Below the pieces are notes generated by a model. The model had not been told where the DNA came from and did not search any database. It was given only the letters and a program-made list of their open reading frames with translations. A stretch of 64,000 nt of DNA, taken from positions 1-64,000 of the forward strand of contig JAXMCI010000044.1 in NCBI GenBank assembly GCA_046349435.1. The letters are read 5' to 3'. The DNA comes from JAXMCI01 sp046349435. GTDB lineage: Bacteria; Pseudomonadota; Alphaproteobacteria; Dongiales; Dongiaceae. This document shows, in pieces, positions 36,877-45,669 of this stretch (positions are counted from its first letter, which is position 1; every line of letters begins with the position of its first letter). A program made the translations under genes and the position numbers.

Positions 36877-36884
36877 AGATTCGC

Positions 36885-37598
36885 TTGACCGGCCGTCTCG
36901 CCGGCCGGGTGGCGCTGATCACCGGCGCCTCGCGCGGCATCGGCGCGGCGGTGGCGCGGCGCTTCGCGGCCGAAGGCGCCCGGCTGGTGCTGGTGGCGCG
37001 CACCACCGGCGGGCTCGAGGAGCTCGACGACCAGGTCCGGGAGCTCGGCGGCGAGGCGGCGCTGGCGCCCTTCGACCTCACCGACTTCGCCGCCATCGAC
37101 CGGCTCGGCCAGGTGCTGTTCGAGCGGCACGGCCGGCTCGACGTGCTGGTCGCCAATGCCGGGCTGCTCGGCACGCTGACCCCGGTCGCCCACATCCGGC
37201 CCGAGGAATGGGACCGCGTGCTGGCGGTCAACCTCACCGCCAACTGGCGGCTGATCCGCAGCCTCGACCCGCTGCTGCGCGCCGCTCCCGCCGGCCGCGC
37301 CATCTTCGTCACCTCCGGCGCCGCCCGCGCCCCGCGCGCCTACTGGGGCGCCTATGCGGTGACCAAGGCGGCGCTCGAGATGCTGGCCGGCACCTGGGCC
37401 GCCGAGGTCGCCGAGACCAGCCTGCGGGTCAACCTGCTCGACCCCGGCCGGGTGCGCACCGCGATGCGCGCCAAGGCCTATCCCGGCGAGAAGCCGGAGA
37501 CGGTGCCGCACCCCGACAGCATCACCGAGTGGTTCGTCGCGCTGGCCGAGGATGCCTGCAGCCGCCACGGCGAGACCGTGCGGGTGCCGCGCGGCTGA
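36885..37598 (+). CDS. Short-chain dehydrogenase/reductase
   Basis: A 237-aa classical SDR. It has the cofactor motif TGASRGIGAAVARRF near residues 14-28, the NAG motif (VANAGLLG), Ser in VTSGAA and the catalytic YAVTK (Tyr-x3-Lys). The order and absence of the acidic residue after the second strand suggest NADP(H) use, but this is not certain. The TTG start at 36885 has GGAGGGAG upstream, supplied by a palindromic repeat. Substrate unknown. It follows purF by 49 nt and precedes a small exported protein. Confidence 0.8.
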   Translation: MTGRLAGRVALITGASRGIGAAVARRFAAEGARLVLVARTTGGLEELDDQVRELGGEAALAPFDLTDFAAIDRLGQVLFERHGRLDVLVANAGLLGTLTPVAHIRPEEWDRVLAVNLTANWRLIRSLDPLLRAAPAGRAIFVTSGAARAPRAYWGAYAVTKAALEMLAGTWAAEVAETSLRVNLLDPGRVRTAMRAKAYPGEKPETVPHPDSITEWFVALAEDACSRHGETVRVPRG

Positions 37599-37603
37599 GC
37601 CCG

Positions 37604-38035
37604 ATGGCGCCCGGCCGCGCGCCGCCGGCGCTGCTCGCCGGCCTTGCCGGCCCGCTCATCGCCCTCGTCATCGCGCCGTTCATCGCCTTGCCGGCGGCAG
37701 CCGACGGCCCCGGCCCCTGCCGCGGCAGCCCGGCGCTGGCCGGCGCCTGCTTCGCCGTGCATGGCAGGCTGGCCGTGCACAACGGCTCGCCCGCCTTCCG
37801 CCTGCATCCGGCCGGCAGCAAGCGGATCCTCGGCATCGTCACGCCGGCCGGGGCGCCGCTCGAGGAGCCGCAGGACGTGCCGCCGGAGATCCGCGCGCTC
37901 TTCTGGAGGGATGCCGACCCGGCCCCGGTCGAGGGCGATTTCGAGGTCTGCCCGCTGACCCCCGAGCGGCCGGGCCGCATGCGCATGGTCTGCATCGTCG
38001 CCGGCCGCAACCTGGTGCCGCGGCCGGGGCGGTAG
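37604..38035 (+). CDS. Hypothetical exported protein (143 aa)
   Basis: A 143-aa protein I can only describe. Residues about 10-34 form a hydrophobic signal peptide ending PAAA-DG. The mature part has four Cys (PCRG, GACF, EVCPL, MVCIV) suitable for two disulfides, and a short conserved-looking core (CFAVHGRLAVHNGSPAFRLHP) that resembles small periplasmic proteins seen in related alphaproteobacteria. It begins 5 nt after the SDR stop, so is likely co-transcribed, and is convergent with der. Confidence 0.65.
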   Translation: MAPGRAPPALLAGLAGPLIALVIAPFIALPAAADGPGPCRGSPALAGACFAVHGRLAVHNGSPAFRLHPAGSKRILGIVTPAGAPLEEPQDVPPEIRALFWRDADPAPVEGDFEVCPLTPERPGRMRMVCIVAGRNLVPRPGR

Positions 38036-38038
38036 CCC

Positions 38039-39442
38039 TCATCCGGCGTAGGGATTCTTTCCCTTGCGCAGGTAGAGGCGGACCGGCGTGCCGGGCAGGT
38101 CGAAGCGGTCGCGCAGCCCGTTGACGAGATAGCGGGCATAGGCGTCGGGCAGCTTCTCCGGCCGGCTGGCGAACAGCGCGAAGGTCGGCGGCCGCGCCTT
38201 GACCTGGGTGACGTAGCGCAGCTTGAGGCGGCGGCCATCGACCAGCGGCGGCGGATGCGCCTCGAGCGCGGTGACCAGCCAGCGATTGAGCGCCGCCGTC
38301 CCGACCCGGCGGTTCCATACGTCGTAAGCCTCGAGCACGGCGTCGAGCAGCCGGTCGAGATTGCGCCCGGTCAGCGCCGAGACGGTGACCACCGCCAGGC
38401 CGCGGGCCTGCGGCAGGGAGATCTCCAGCCGGTCGCGCAGCCTGGCGAGCGCCGCCGGCTTGTCCTCGATGCGGTCCCACTTGTTGACCGCCAGCACCAG
38501 GGCGCGGCCTTCCTCCAGCACCTGGCGGGCGATCGTCAGGTCCTGCTTCTCCAGCAGGTCCTCGGCGTCGAGCACCAGCACCACGACATGGGCGAAGCGG
38601 ATGGCGCGGTGGGTGTCGTCGCCCGACAGCCGCTCCAGCTTGTCGGTGATGCGGGCCTGCCGCCGCAGCCCGGCGGTGTCGATCAGCCGCAGCGCCCGGC
38701 CGCGATGCTGCCAGTCGACCGCGATGGCGTCGCGGGTGATGCCGGCCTCCGGGCCGGTCAGCAGCCGCTCCTCGCCGAGCAGCCGGTTGATCAGCGTCGA
38801 CTTGCCGACGTTCGGCCGGCCGACGATGGCGAGCTGCAGCGTCGACGGCTCCGGCTCCTCGGCCTCGGCCTCGGCCTCGGCCTCGCCCGCCGCGGCAGCC
38901 TCGGGCGCGGCCGGCTCCTCTTCCGGCTCCGCCTCGGCTTCGTCGGCCGCGTCGGCGAACGGCGCGATCGCGGCGTAGAGCTCGCCCAGCCCCTCGCCAT
39001 GCTCGGCCGAGATGGCGACCGGCTCGCCCAGCCCCAGCCCCCAGGACTCGGCCAGGCCGGGCGCGGCGGCCCGCCCCTCGCACTTGTTGGCGACCAGCCG
39101 GATCGGCCGGCCGGTGCGGCGCAGCCACTGCGCGAAATGCTCGTCGAGCGGCGTCACGCCGGCCCGCGCATCGACCAGCAGCAGCACCAGCCCGGCCTGC
39201 TCGACCGCCCGGCGGGTCTGCTCGCGCATGCGCGCCTCCAGGCTCTCCGGCGCCGCCTCCTCGAGGCCGGCGGTGTCGATCACCGTGAAGGTGAGGTCGC
39301 CGATATGGCCCTCGCCCTCGCGGCGGTCGCGGGTGACGCCCGGCCGGTCGTCGACCAGGGCCAGACGCTTGCCGACCAGCCGGTTGAACAGGGTCGACTT
39401 GCCGACGTTGGGCCGTCCGACGATGGCGACGGTGAGGGTCAA
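38039..39442 (-). CDS. der: Ribosome biogenesis GTPase Der
   Basis: Tandem-GTPase needed for 50S subunit maturation. The 467-aa protein has two G domains, each with a P-loop GRPNVGKST (first at residues about 9-17, second after about residue 205), and a C-terminal KH-like domain (LKLRYVTQVKARPPTF(A)LF). Between the G domains is an unusually long Glu/Ala-rich linker encoded in part by a six-base repeat. The TTG start at 39442 gives the family N-terminus (LTVAIVGRPNVG). It lies 11 nt after bamB, a common gene pair. Confidence 0.93.
   Translation of the reverse strand: MTLTVAIVGRPNVGKSTLFNRLVGKRLALVDDRPGVTRDRREGEGHIGDLTFTVIDTAGLEEAAPESLEARMREQTRRAVEQAGLVLLLVDARAGVTPLDEHFAQWLRRTGRPIRLVANKCEGRAAAPGLAESWGLGLGEPVAISAEHGEGLGELYAAIAPFADAADEAEAEPEEEPAAPEAAAAGEAEAEAEAEEPEPSTLQLAIVGRPNVGKSTLINRLLGEERLLTGPEAGITRDAIAVDWQHRGRALRLIDTAGLRRQARITDKLERLSGDDTHRAIRFAHVVVLVLDAEDLLEKQDLTIARQVLEEGRALVLAVNKWDRIEDKPAALARLRDRLEISLPQARGLAVVTVSALTGRNLDRLLDAVLEAYDVWNRRVGTAALNRWLVTALEAHPPPLVDGRRLKLRYVTQVKARPPTFALFASRPEKLPDAYARYLVNGLRDRFDLPGTPVRLYLRKGKNPYAG
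38858..38886. repeat. Hexanucleotide repeat in the der linker
   Basis: About five tandem copies of CTCGGC (plus strand), read on the reverse strand as Glu-Ala codons in the acidic linker between the two G domains. The unit is a multiple of three, so expansion or contraction keeps frame. Confidence 0.75.
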
Positions 39443-39453
39443 GGTCCGCCGCC

Positions 39454-40782
39454 TCAGCGCAGCGCCATCAGCTCGGCGTTGTCCGAGAGGAAGTAGATCG
39501 TGTTGCCGGCCACGATCGGCGCCAGGTGCGAGCGCGCCGGCAGCTCGATCTGGCCGAGGATCTCCCCGGTATAGGGCGACAGCGCGAGCGCGTGGCCCGA
39601 CGAGCCCGAGACCACCAGCCGGTCGCCGGCCAGCAGCGGCCCGGACCAGTAGATCGGGTCCTTCATTTCCTCCGCGTTCTCGTAGGCGGGCAGCGCCTGG
39701 ACCCATTTCACCCGGCCATCGGCGCGGTTGAGGCAGAGCACCTGGTTGTCGTTGTCGACGATGAAGACGTAGTCGCCGGCGATCCAGGGCTGCTGCGTGC
39801 CGCCGACGTCCTTGTCCCAGACCCGGTCGCCGCGGCGCAGGTCGATCGCCGCCAGGGTGCCGCTGTTGGAGATGGCGATCACCATGTCGCGGTCGATCAC
39901 CGGGCGGCCGCGGATGTCGGCCATGGTGGCGATCGAGTCGCCGCGCGCGGCCCCTGCCAGATTGTCGCTCCACAGCACCTTGCCGGTCTCGGCGCGCAGC
40001 GCGAACACGTTGCCCGAGCTGTCGGTGCTGATGACCGTGTTGCCGAGCACCGCGGGGGTGGTGCCGCCGAGCAGCCCGGCGCCTTCCGACTCGCCGGCAT
40101 AGGACCACAGTCGCCGCCCGTCATCCTCGGCCAGCGCCACCACCTCGTAGTCGAGCGTGATGGCGAAGATGCGGCCGTCGCTCACCGCCGGCGGGGCGCG
40201 CATCGGCCCGGGCATCTTCGATTCCCAGAGCTTCTTGCCGGAATCGATGTCGAGCGCGTAGACGAACGCGAACGGGGTGGTGACGTAGAGCCGGTTGCCC
40301 TGCACCGCCAGGCCGCCGCCGAACAGCCCGTCATCCTCGTCGTCCGGGGTCAGGTCGACGTACCAGAGCCGTTGGCCGCTGGCCGCGTCGTAGGCGCTCA
40401 CCGTCTCGTCGCGGTCGATCGTGAAGACGCGGCCGCTGGCGACCACCGGGTTGTCGAGCAGCTGCTCGTACTTGCCGGCGCTGCTGCCGATGCTGACCGT
40501 GTAGGACGGCCGGGGATCGGCGCCGAGCGCGAGGTGGTGCATGACGTGGGCGGAGTTGCCGCCGGCCTGCGGCCAGTCCGGGTTCTCGAACGGCTTGGGC
40601 AGCTTGACCGGCACGTCGGCGAGCGTGGGATCGGCGGTCAGCGTGCGGTCGAGCTTCATCACCGCGATGCGCTCGCCCGGCAGCGGCGTCTTGTGGGTGC
40701 CGAAGTAGGTGTCCCAGATCGAGCAGCCGCCGAGCGGAAGCGCGGCCGCGAGCAGGACGGCGAGGAGCCGGGCACGGATCAT
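39454..40782 (-). CDS. bamB: Outer membrane assembly lipoprotein BamB
   Basis: PQQ-like beta-propeller lipoprotein of the BAM complex that helps insert outer-membrane proteins. The 442-aa protein has a lipoprotein signal peptide with lipobox LGGC (Cys near residue 20), then repeated propeller blades (SAYDAASGQRLWYVDL, YALDIDSGKKLWES, FALRAETGKVLWSDNL, CLNRADGRVKWVQAL). It lies between a YfgM-like gene and der, the yfgM-bamB-der order known from many proteobacteria. Confidence 0.92.
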   Translation of the reverse strand: MIRARLLAVLLAAALPLGGCSIWDTYFGTHKTPLPGERIAVMKLDRTLTADPTLADVPVKLPKPFENPDWPQAGGNSAHVMHHLALGADPRPSYTVSIGSSAGKYEQLLDNPVVASGRVFTIDRDETVSAYDAASGQRLWYVDLTPDDEDDGLFGGGLAVQGNRLYVTTPFAFVYALDIDSGKKLWESKMPGPMRAPPAVSDGRIFAITLDYEVVALAEDDGRRLWSYAGESEGAGLLGGTTPAVLGNTVISTDSSGNVFALRAETGKVLWSDNLAGAARGDSIATMADIRGRPVIDRDMVIAISNSGTLAAIDLRRGDRVWDKDVGGTQQPWIAGDYVFIVDNDNQVLCLNRADGRVKWVQALPAYENAEEMKDPIYWSGPLLAGDRLVVSGSSGHALALSPYTGEILGQIELPARSHLAPIVAGNTIYFLSDNAELMALR

Positions 40783-40809
40783 GGCAGGTCTTCTCTCGGG
40801 GATAGACGA

Positions 40810-41451
40810 TCAGCCGCGCAGCGCGGCGAGGACCTCGGCGGCGCGGGCGCGCGTCGTCTGCGGCGCCTGGCGGTCGTCGGACAGCTTGCTGAACAGCTCG
40901 ATGGCGCGCTTGGTGTCGCCGGCGCGGCGGGCCAGCAGGCCGCTCAGCTCCAGCGCCGAGAAGCGCCACGGGCTGGCCTCGGCGGTCAGCGGCTGGAGCC
41001 GCTGGGCGAGCGCGGCGGGGTCGCCCTTCTCCAGGCTGTGCTCGACCGCGAGGATGGTCGCCAGGTCGCGGAACGGCGCGCCCAGGCTGCCGTCGGCGGC
41101 AATCGCGTCGTAGAGCGCCACCGCGCCGGCCTGGTCGCCCGACCGCGCCTTCAGCCCGGCCAGGCGGAAGCGGGCCAGCGTACCGTAGCCGTCGTCGACG
41201 CTGCTGATCGCCGTGAAGGCGGCCATCGCCTCCTTGTTGTCGCCGGGGCCGACCTTGTCGGCGGCGGCGAGGAACTCCCGGCCGCGCTCCATCCGGTGCG
41301 ACTCCGCCTGGCGCTGCCAGAAGGTGTAGCCGCCGGTGCCGACCACGATCAGCACGGCCAGGCCGATCAGGTAGTTGCCGTAGCGCTTCCACAGGCGGAC
41401 GAGGTTGTCGTTCCTCAGATCCTCGTCGACTTCACGAAAGATATCGGTCAC
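40810..41451 (-). CDS. YfgM-like TPR membrane protein
   Basis: A 213-aa inner-membrane protein of the YfgM/UPF0070 type, an ancillary periplasmic chaperone partner of the Sec translocon in E. coli. It has a short cytosolic N-terminus (MTDIFREVDEDLRND), one membrane segment (about residues 27-43) and a periplasmic TPR-like domain. It is first in the yfgM-bamB-der group. The 262-nt gap upstream is shared with the divergent DUF2794 gene and contains AT-rich sequence near 41565-41580, but no promoter that I can assign. Confidence 0.85.
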   Translation of the reverse strand: MTDIFREVDEDLRNDNLVRLWKRYGNYLIGLAVLIVVGTGGYTFWQRQAESHRMERGREFLAAADKVGPGDNKEAMAAFTAISSVDDGYGTLARFRLAGLKARSGDQAGAVALYDAIAADGSLGAPFRDLATILAVEHSLEKGDPAALAQRLQPLTAEASPWRFSALELSGLLARRAGDTKRAIELFSKLSDDRQAPQTTRARAAEVLAALRG

Positions 41452-41713
41452 CGCCTGCTCCAGGACGCTCGGAAAGGGGCGCTACCATAGCCCGGCGCCG
41501 CGCTCCTTGGCAAACCTCGCCGGCGCCTGCGACGACCTGCGCCCGGGGCCGGTACCGTACGGAAAAATAAGGCAAAGCCGCCGTCGCGCGGAGCCGCCGT
41601 CCGGCATCGCGGGACGCGGCCGCGGCCGATGAGTTCTGCTGGACGCGACGGCCGAATTGCGTGACACTTCGACGGACTTTTTCTTTCGTTGCGCCGAGGT
41701 TGCCGGTCGCCCG

Positions 41714-42046
41714 ATGTCGGAAATGCTACGCTTTCCGGGCAGCCACCGCCCGCAGCGCAACGTCTACTTCAATCGCCGCGAGCTCAACCAGCTGCTGTCG
41801 CTCTACAGCCGCCGCGTGGTCCGCGGCGAGTGGCGCGACTACGCCATCGACCACCGTCCCGGCATGGCCGTCTTCTCGGTCTTCCGCCACAGCCAGGACC
41901 GGCCGCTCTTCGCCATCGCCAAGTGCGTCGGCGCCGACGCCGCCCCCGACTACCTGATTCTCTCCGGCCGCAAGCGGCTGGCTTCGGGCGGCAGCCTCGA
42001 CACGCTGCTCGGGATCTTCGACGAGCGTCTGCGAGTCGTCTCCTAA
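41714..42046 (+). CDS. DUF2794 domain protein
   Basis: A 110-aa protein matching the DUF2794 family, which is confined mainly to alphaproteobacteria and has no known function. The core runs VYFNRRELNQLLSLYSRRVV, EWRDYAID and LFAIAKC. The ATG at 41714 (MSEMLRFPG) is chosen over a TTG at 41657 because family members start near here; the longer form would add 19 residues. Cytosolic. It lies just upstream of gcrA, with about 145 nt between them. Confidence 0.8.
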   Translation: MSEMLRFPGSHRPQRNVYFNRRELNQLLSLYSRRVVRGEWRDYAIDHRPGMAVFSVFRHSQDRPLFAIAKCVGADAAPDYLILSGRKRLASGGSLDTLLGIFDERLRVVS

Positions 42047-42156
42047 GCTCTTGATTCGGTGCGGCCGTCCCCCGCGCTGCCGCGGCCGCCCCGCGGTTTG
42101 TCCACAGAAATCGATTCGAAATCGCTTGCCTACCAGATGTTGGGGGTCCATGATTC
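42033..42156. promoter_or_regulatory. gcrA upstream region with GANTC cluster and DnaA-box-like site
   Basis: Four GANTC sites (CcrM methylation sites) lie at 42033, 42053, 42113 and 42152. A TTGTCCACA at 42098-42106 differs by one base from the DnaA box consensus TTATCCACA. The first GANTC lies in the end of the DUF2794 gene; the others are in the gap before gcrA. In Caulobacter DnaA activates gcrA and GcrA acts at methylated GANTC sites, so this arrangement is consistent with cell-cycle control. Confidence 0.5.
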
Positions 42157-42190
42157 GGCCTACCGCAATATCTCGTCAGGCAGGTCAGAT

Positions 42191-42541
42191 ATGGAATGGA
42201 CCAGCGACCGGGTCGAGATCCTGCGCCAGCTCTGGCAGCAGGGTCAGACCGCCAGCCAGATCGCCGCGCAGCTCGGCGGCGTCACCCGCAACGCGGTGAT
42301 CGGCAAGGCGCACCGGCTGGGCCTCTCCCAGAAGGCGACCCCGGCGGTCCGTCCGGAGCCGCCGGTCCGGGTCGTCGCCCCGGCCGTGGCGACCATCGGC
42401 AGCGGCCGCGGCTGCCTGTGGCCGGTGGGCGATCCCAAGCAGCCCGACTTCCACTTCTGCGGCCAGCCCAGCGAGACCGGCCGGCCCTATTGCGCCGAGC
42501 ACTGCGCCGTCGCCTATCACCGGCGGAGCGACGCGGCCTAG
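42191..42541 (+). CDS. gcrA: GcrA family cell cycle regulator
   Basis: Alphaproteobacterial transcription factor that binds sigma-70 and promoters methylated at GANTC, driving S-phase genes in Caulobacter. The 116-aa protein is shorter than Caulobacter GcrA but has the conserved N-terminal DNA-binding region (WTSDRVEILRQLWQQG, SQIAAQLGGVTRNAVIGKAHRLGL) and the C-terminal sigma-interacting Cys-rich motif (CLWPVGDP, FHFCGQP, GRPYCAEHC). The ATG at 42191 gives MEWTSDRV. It is convergent with the VOC gene. Confidence 0.93.
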   Translation: MEWTSDRVEILRQLWQQGQTASQIAAQLGGVTRNAVIGKAHRLGLSQKATPAVRPEPPVRVVAPAVATIGSGRGCLWPVGDPKQPDFHFCGQPSETGRPYCAEHCAVAYHRRSDAA

Positions 42542-42590
42542 CATCAGACCTGGGCCGCGGCTCCCGAGGCTGCGGCCGCCCGGCGCGACA

Positions 42591-42626
42591 GCCCCTCTCC
42601 CCGACTCCTCCCGCGGGGAGAGGGGC
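42591..42626. terminator. Hairpin between convergent gcrA and VOC genes
   Basis: A perfect 13-bp inverted repeat (42591-42603 with 42614-42626, sequence GCCCCTCTCCCCG and its complement) with a 10-nt loop. It belongs to the CTCTCCCC palindrome type and may act as a terminator in both directions. Confidence 0.5.
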
Positions 42627-42671
42627 GCTCGGCCCCCTCGGCTGGACCCCCATCACATCGGCCGGCCTCAA

Positions 42672-43094
42672 TCAGCGTCCGGGAAGGAAGTCGGGGTTGT
42701 AGACGACCTCCCAGAGGTGCCCGTCCGGGTCGGCGAAGTAGCCGGCATAGCCGCCCCAGAAGGTGTCCCGGGCGGCCTTCACGACGGTCGCCCCCGCCCG
42801 CTCCGCCTGGCGCATGACGGCATCGACCTCATCGCGGCTCGCGACGTTGTGGCCGAGGCTGAAGGCGCCGGGCGAGGCGCCGAACCCGGCCACCCCGGCG
42901 TCGCGCGCCAGGTCGCCGCGGCCGAACAGGGCCAGCCGGCCGCCCCCCTCCAGGTCGAAGAAGGCGACGGCGCCGTGCGCGAGCTCGGCGCCGACGATGC
43001 CCCGGGTCGCCAGGCCGAGCCCGTCGCGATAGAAGGCGAGCGAGCGCTCGAGATCGGCGACGCCGAGGGTGAGAACGCTGAGCCGGGGCTGCAT
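42672..43094 (-). CDS. VOC family protein (glyoxalase/bleomycin resistance fold)
   Basis: A 140-aa vicinal-oxygen-chelate protein: two beta-alpha-beta-beta-beta modules, LSVLTLGVADLERSLAFYRDGLGL at the start and GYFADPDGHLWEVVYNP at the end. The metal ligands of true glyoxalases are only partly evident, so it may be a binding protein or a dioxygenase-like enzyme; function is unknown. AGGAGG precedes the ATG at 43094. It is divergent from the DUF5131 gene and convergent with gcrA. Confidence 0.82.
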   Translation of the reverse strand: MQPRLSVLTLGVADLERSLAFYRDGLGLATRGIVGAELAHGAVAFFDLEGGGRLALFGRGDLARDAGVAGFGASPGAFSLGHNVASRDEVDAVMRQAERAGATVVKAARDTFWGGYAGYFADPDGHLWEVVYNPDFLPGR

Positions 43095-43203
43095 CGAGCC
43101 TCCTGCAGGATCGGGCCGACCAGGCTGCCCGACCGCGGCGCCGCCGTCCCGTGGAAATCGCCAGGCGGTTGACGGGAGCCCCCGCCGCAGCCGATTGAAG
43201 GGC

Positions 43204-43944
<741 letters not shown>

Positions 43945-43948
43945 CCGC

Positions 43949-44065
43949 CGGCTCCCTCTCCCGCTTGCGAGGGTCGGGGTGAGGGTGCTTCCGCCGGTCC
44001 GACCCTCGCCCTCCCGGCGCTGACGCGCCGGGCCCCTCCCTCTCCCGCTCACGCGGGCGAGGGAA
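43949..44065. repeat. CT-rich palindromic repeat cluster
   Basis: The gap between two convergent genes is filled by related palindromes: CCCTCTCCCGCTTGCG-like sequences near both ends and a central 8-bp hairpin CCCGGCGC/GCGCCGGG (44013-44020 with 44025-44032, TGAC loop). It may serve as a bidirectional terminator. Related elements lie at 36849 and 42591. Confidence 0.6.
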
Positions 44066-44067
44066 CA

Positions 44068-45669
44068 TCACGCCTCGCGGCCGGGCTGCCGCGGCCGGTA
44101 GGCGCCGAAGTCGATGGTCGCCGGCGTCACGCCCTCCTGCCGCAGGCGGTACTTCTCGATCTTCTGGGTCGGCGTCTTCGGCAGGCCTTCGCGCAGCTCG
44201 ATGTAGCGCGGCACCATCCAGGCCGGCAGCTCGCGCTCGCAGCGGCGGCGCAGCGCCTCGGGATCGGGCGCGCCGCGCGCCACGAACAGCAGCTTGAGAT
44301 CGTCCTCGCCGGAGTCGCTGGCAATGCCGACCACCGCGCTCTCCAGCACCTCGGGGAAGCCGTTGACGACCTCCTCGACCTGGCTCGCGGCGAAGGTGTA
44401 GCCGCGATGGCGGACAGTGTCGCCCTTGCGGCCGACGAAGAAGTGGTAGCCGTCCTCGTCGGCCCGCAGCAGGTCGCCGGTGCGGTACCACAGCCCGCCG
44501 AACACCTCCGCCGTGCGCTGCGGCTGGCGCCAGTAGCCCTCCAGGATCGAGTGCGCGCGCGTCGGCCGGACCAGCATCTCGCCGACCTCGCCGGGGCCGA
44601 CCGGATTGTCGTCGGCGTCGACGAGGCGGACCTCGTAGCCCGCCGTCGGCAGGCCGCAGCTGCCCCATTTCCGCGCGTCGTAGGGATTGAAGGTGACCGT
44701 GTTCGCCTCGGTCGAGCCGTAGACCTCGACCAGCACGCAGCCGAAGCGCTGCTCGAACCGCGGATGCAGGTCGACCGGCGTCGGGACGCCGTAGCCGGCC
44801 CGCACCGGATTGTCGGCGTCGTCCGCACGGGCCGGCTGCTTGTCGAGCAGCGAGAGGATGCCGCCCATGTAGATGAACTCGGTGCAGCGATGCTGGCGGA
44901 TCTCCTGCCAGAAGCGCGAGGCGGAGAAGCGCGGCGCCTGGTAGACGGTGGCGCCGACCGACATCGCCGCCATCACCGCCTCGAACTGCCCGGAGGCGTT
45001 GAACAGCGGGTAGCAGTTGTGGATGACGTCGGACGGCCCGGTGCGCAGGTGGCGCGCCTTCTCCTCGCCGAAGCGCAGGAAGTAGTTGTGCGACAGCATC
45101 ACGCCCTTGGCGGCACCGGTCGAGCCCGAGGTGTACATGATGCCGGCGAGGTCGCCGTAGCGCAGCGCCGGCAGGTCGCTCGCCTGGCGCGGCAGGTCGC
45201 GGAATGCCAGGGCCGGCCGGCCGCCGACCGCCTCGGCGCGCTCGTCCACCACGATCAGGCGCTGCAGCGCCGGAACCTGCGCCAGCACCGGCTCGAGCTC
45301 GGGCAGGAACGCCGCCTCGGTGATGCAGAGCGCGGCCTCGCTGTCCTTCAGCACGTGCTCGAGCAGCTTGCCCTTCAGCCCGAAATTGACCGGCACCTCG
45401 ACGGCGCCGAGCAGGCAGATGCCCCACCAGACCTCGAGATACTCCCAGCGGTTGCTCAGCAGGATGGCGACCGTGTCGCGCGGCCGGACGCCGAGCGCGG
45501 CCAGCGCGCCGGCGAACAGCCGCGCCCGCTCCCACAGGTCGCGATAGCTGACCACCATGTCGTCGAACAGGACGAGCGGCTTGTCGCCCCAGTCCGCCGC
45601 CGCACGCTCGAGGATCGCCGGCAGGGTCCGCGCCCGCGGATCCTGGAACACGGCCGCCGCGGCGCGCAT
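44068..45669 (-). CDS. AMP-forming acyl-CoA ligase
   Basis: A 533-aa ANL-superfamily enzyme that activates a carboxylic acid to its CoA thioester through an acyl-adenylate. The P-loop-like YTSGSTGAAKGVMLSH, EVYGSTEANTV, YRTGD(L) and the C-terminal catalytic Lys in KTPTQKIEKYRL are all present. Last gene of the 12-gene operon; its start overlaps the GNAT stop by 1 nt (TGATG). I infer that it activates the acid whose CoA ester is the substrate of the operon's B12 mutase. The substrate is not determinable from sequence. Confidence 0.88.
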   Translation of the reverse strand: MRAAAAVFQDPRARTLPAILERAAADWGDKPLVLFDDMVVSYRDLWERARLFAGALAALGVRPRDTVAILLSNRWEYLEVWWGICLLGAVEVPVNFGLKGKLLEHVLKDSEAALCITEAAFLPELEPVLAQVPALQRLIVVDERAEAVGGRPALAFRDLPRQASDLPALRYGDLAGIMYTSGSTGAAKGVMLSHNYFLRFGEEKARHLRTGPSDVIHNCYPLFNASGQFEAVMAAMSVGATVYQAPRFSASRFWQEIRQHRCTEFIYMGGILSLLDKQPARADDADNPVRAGYGVPTPVDLHPRFEQRFGCVLVEVYGSTEANTVTFNPYDARKWGSCGLPTAGYEVRLVDADDNPVGPGEVGEMLVRPTRAHSILEGYWRQPQRTAEVFGGLWYRTGDLLRADEDGYHFFVGRKGDTVRHRGYTFAASQVEEVVNGFPEVLESAVVGIASDSGEDDLKLLFVARGAPDPEALRRRCERELPAWMVPRYIELREGLPKTPTQKIEKYRLRQEGVTPATIDFGAYRPRQPGREA

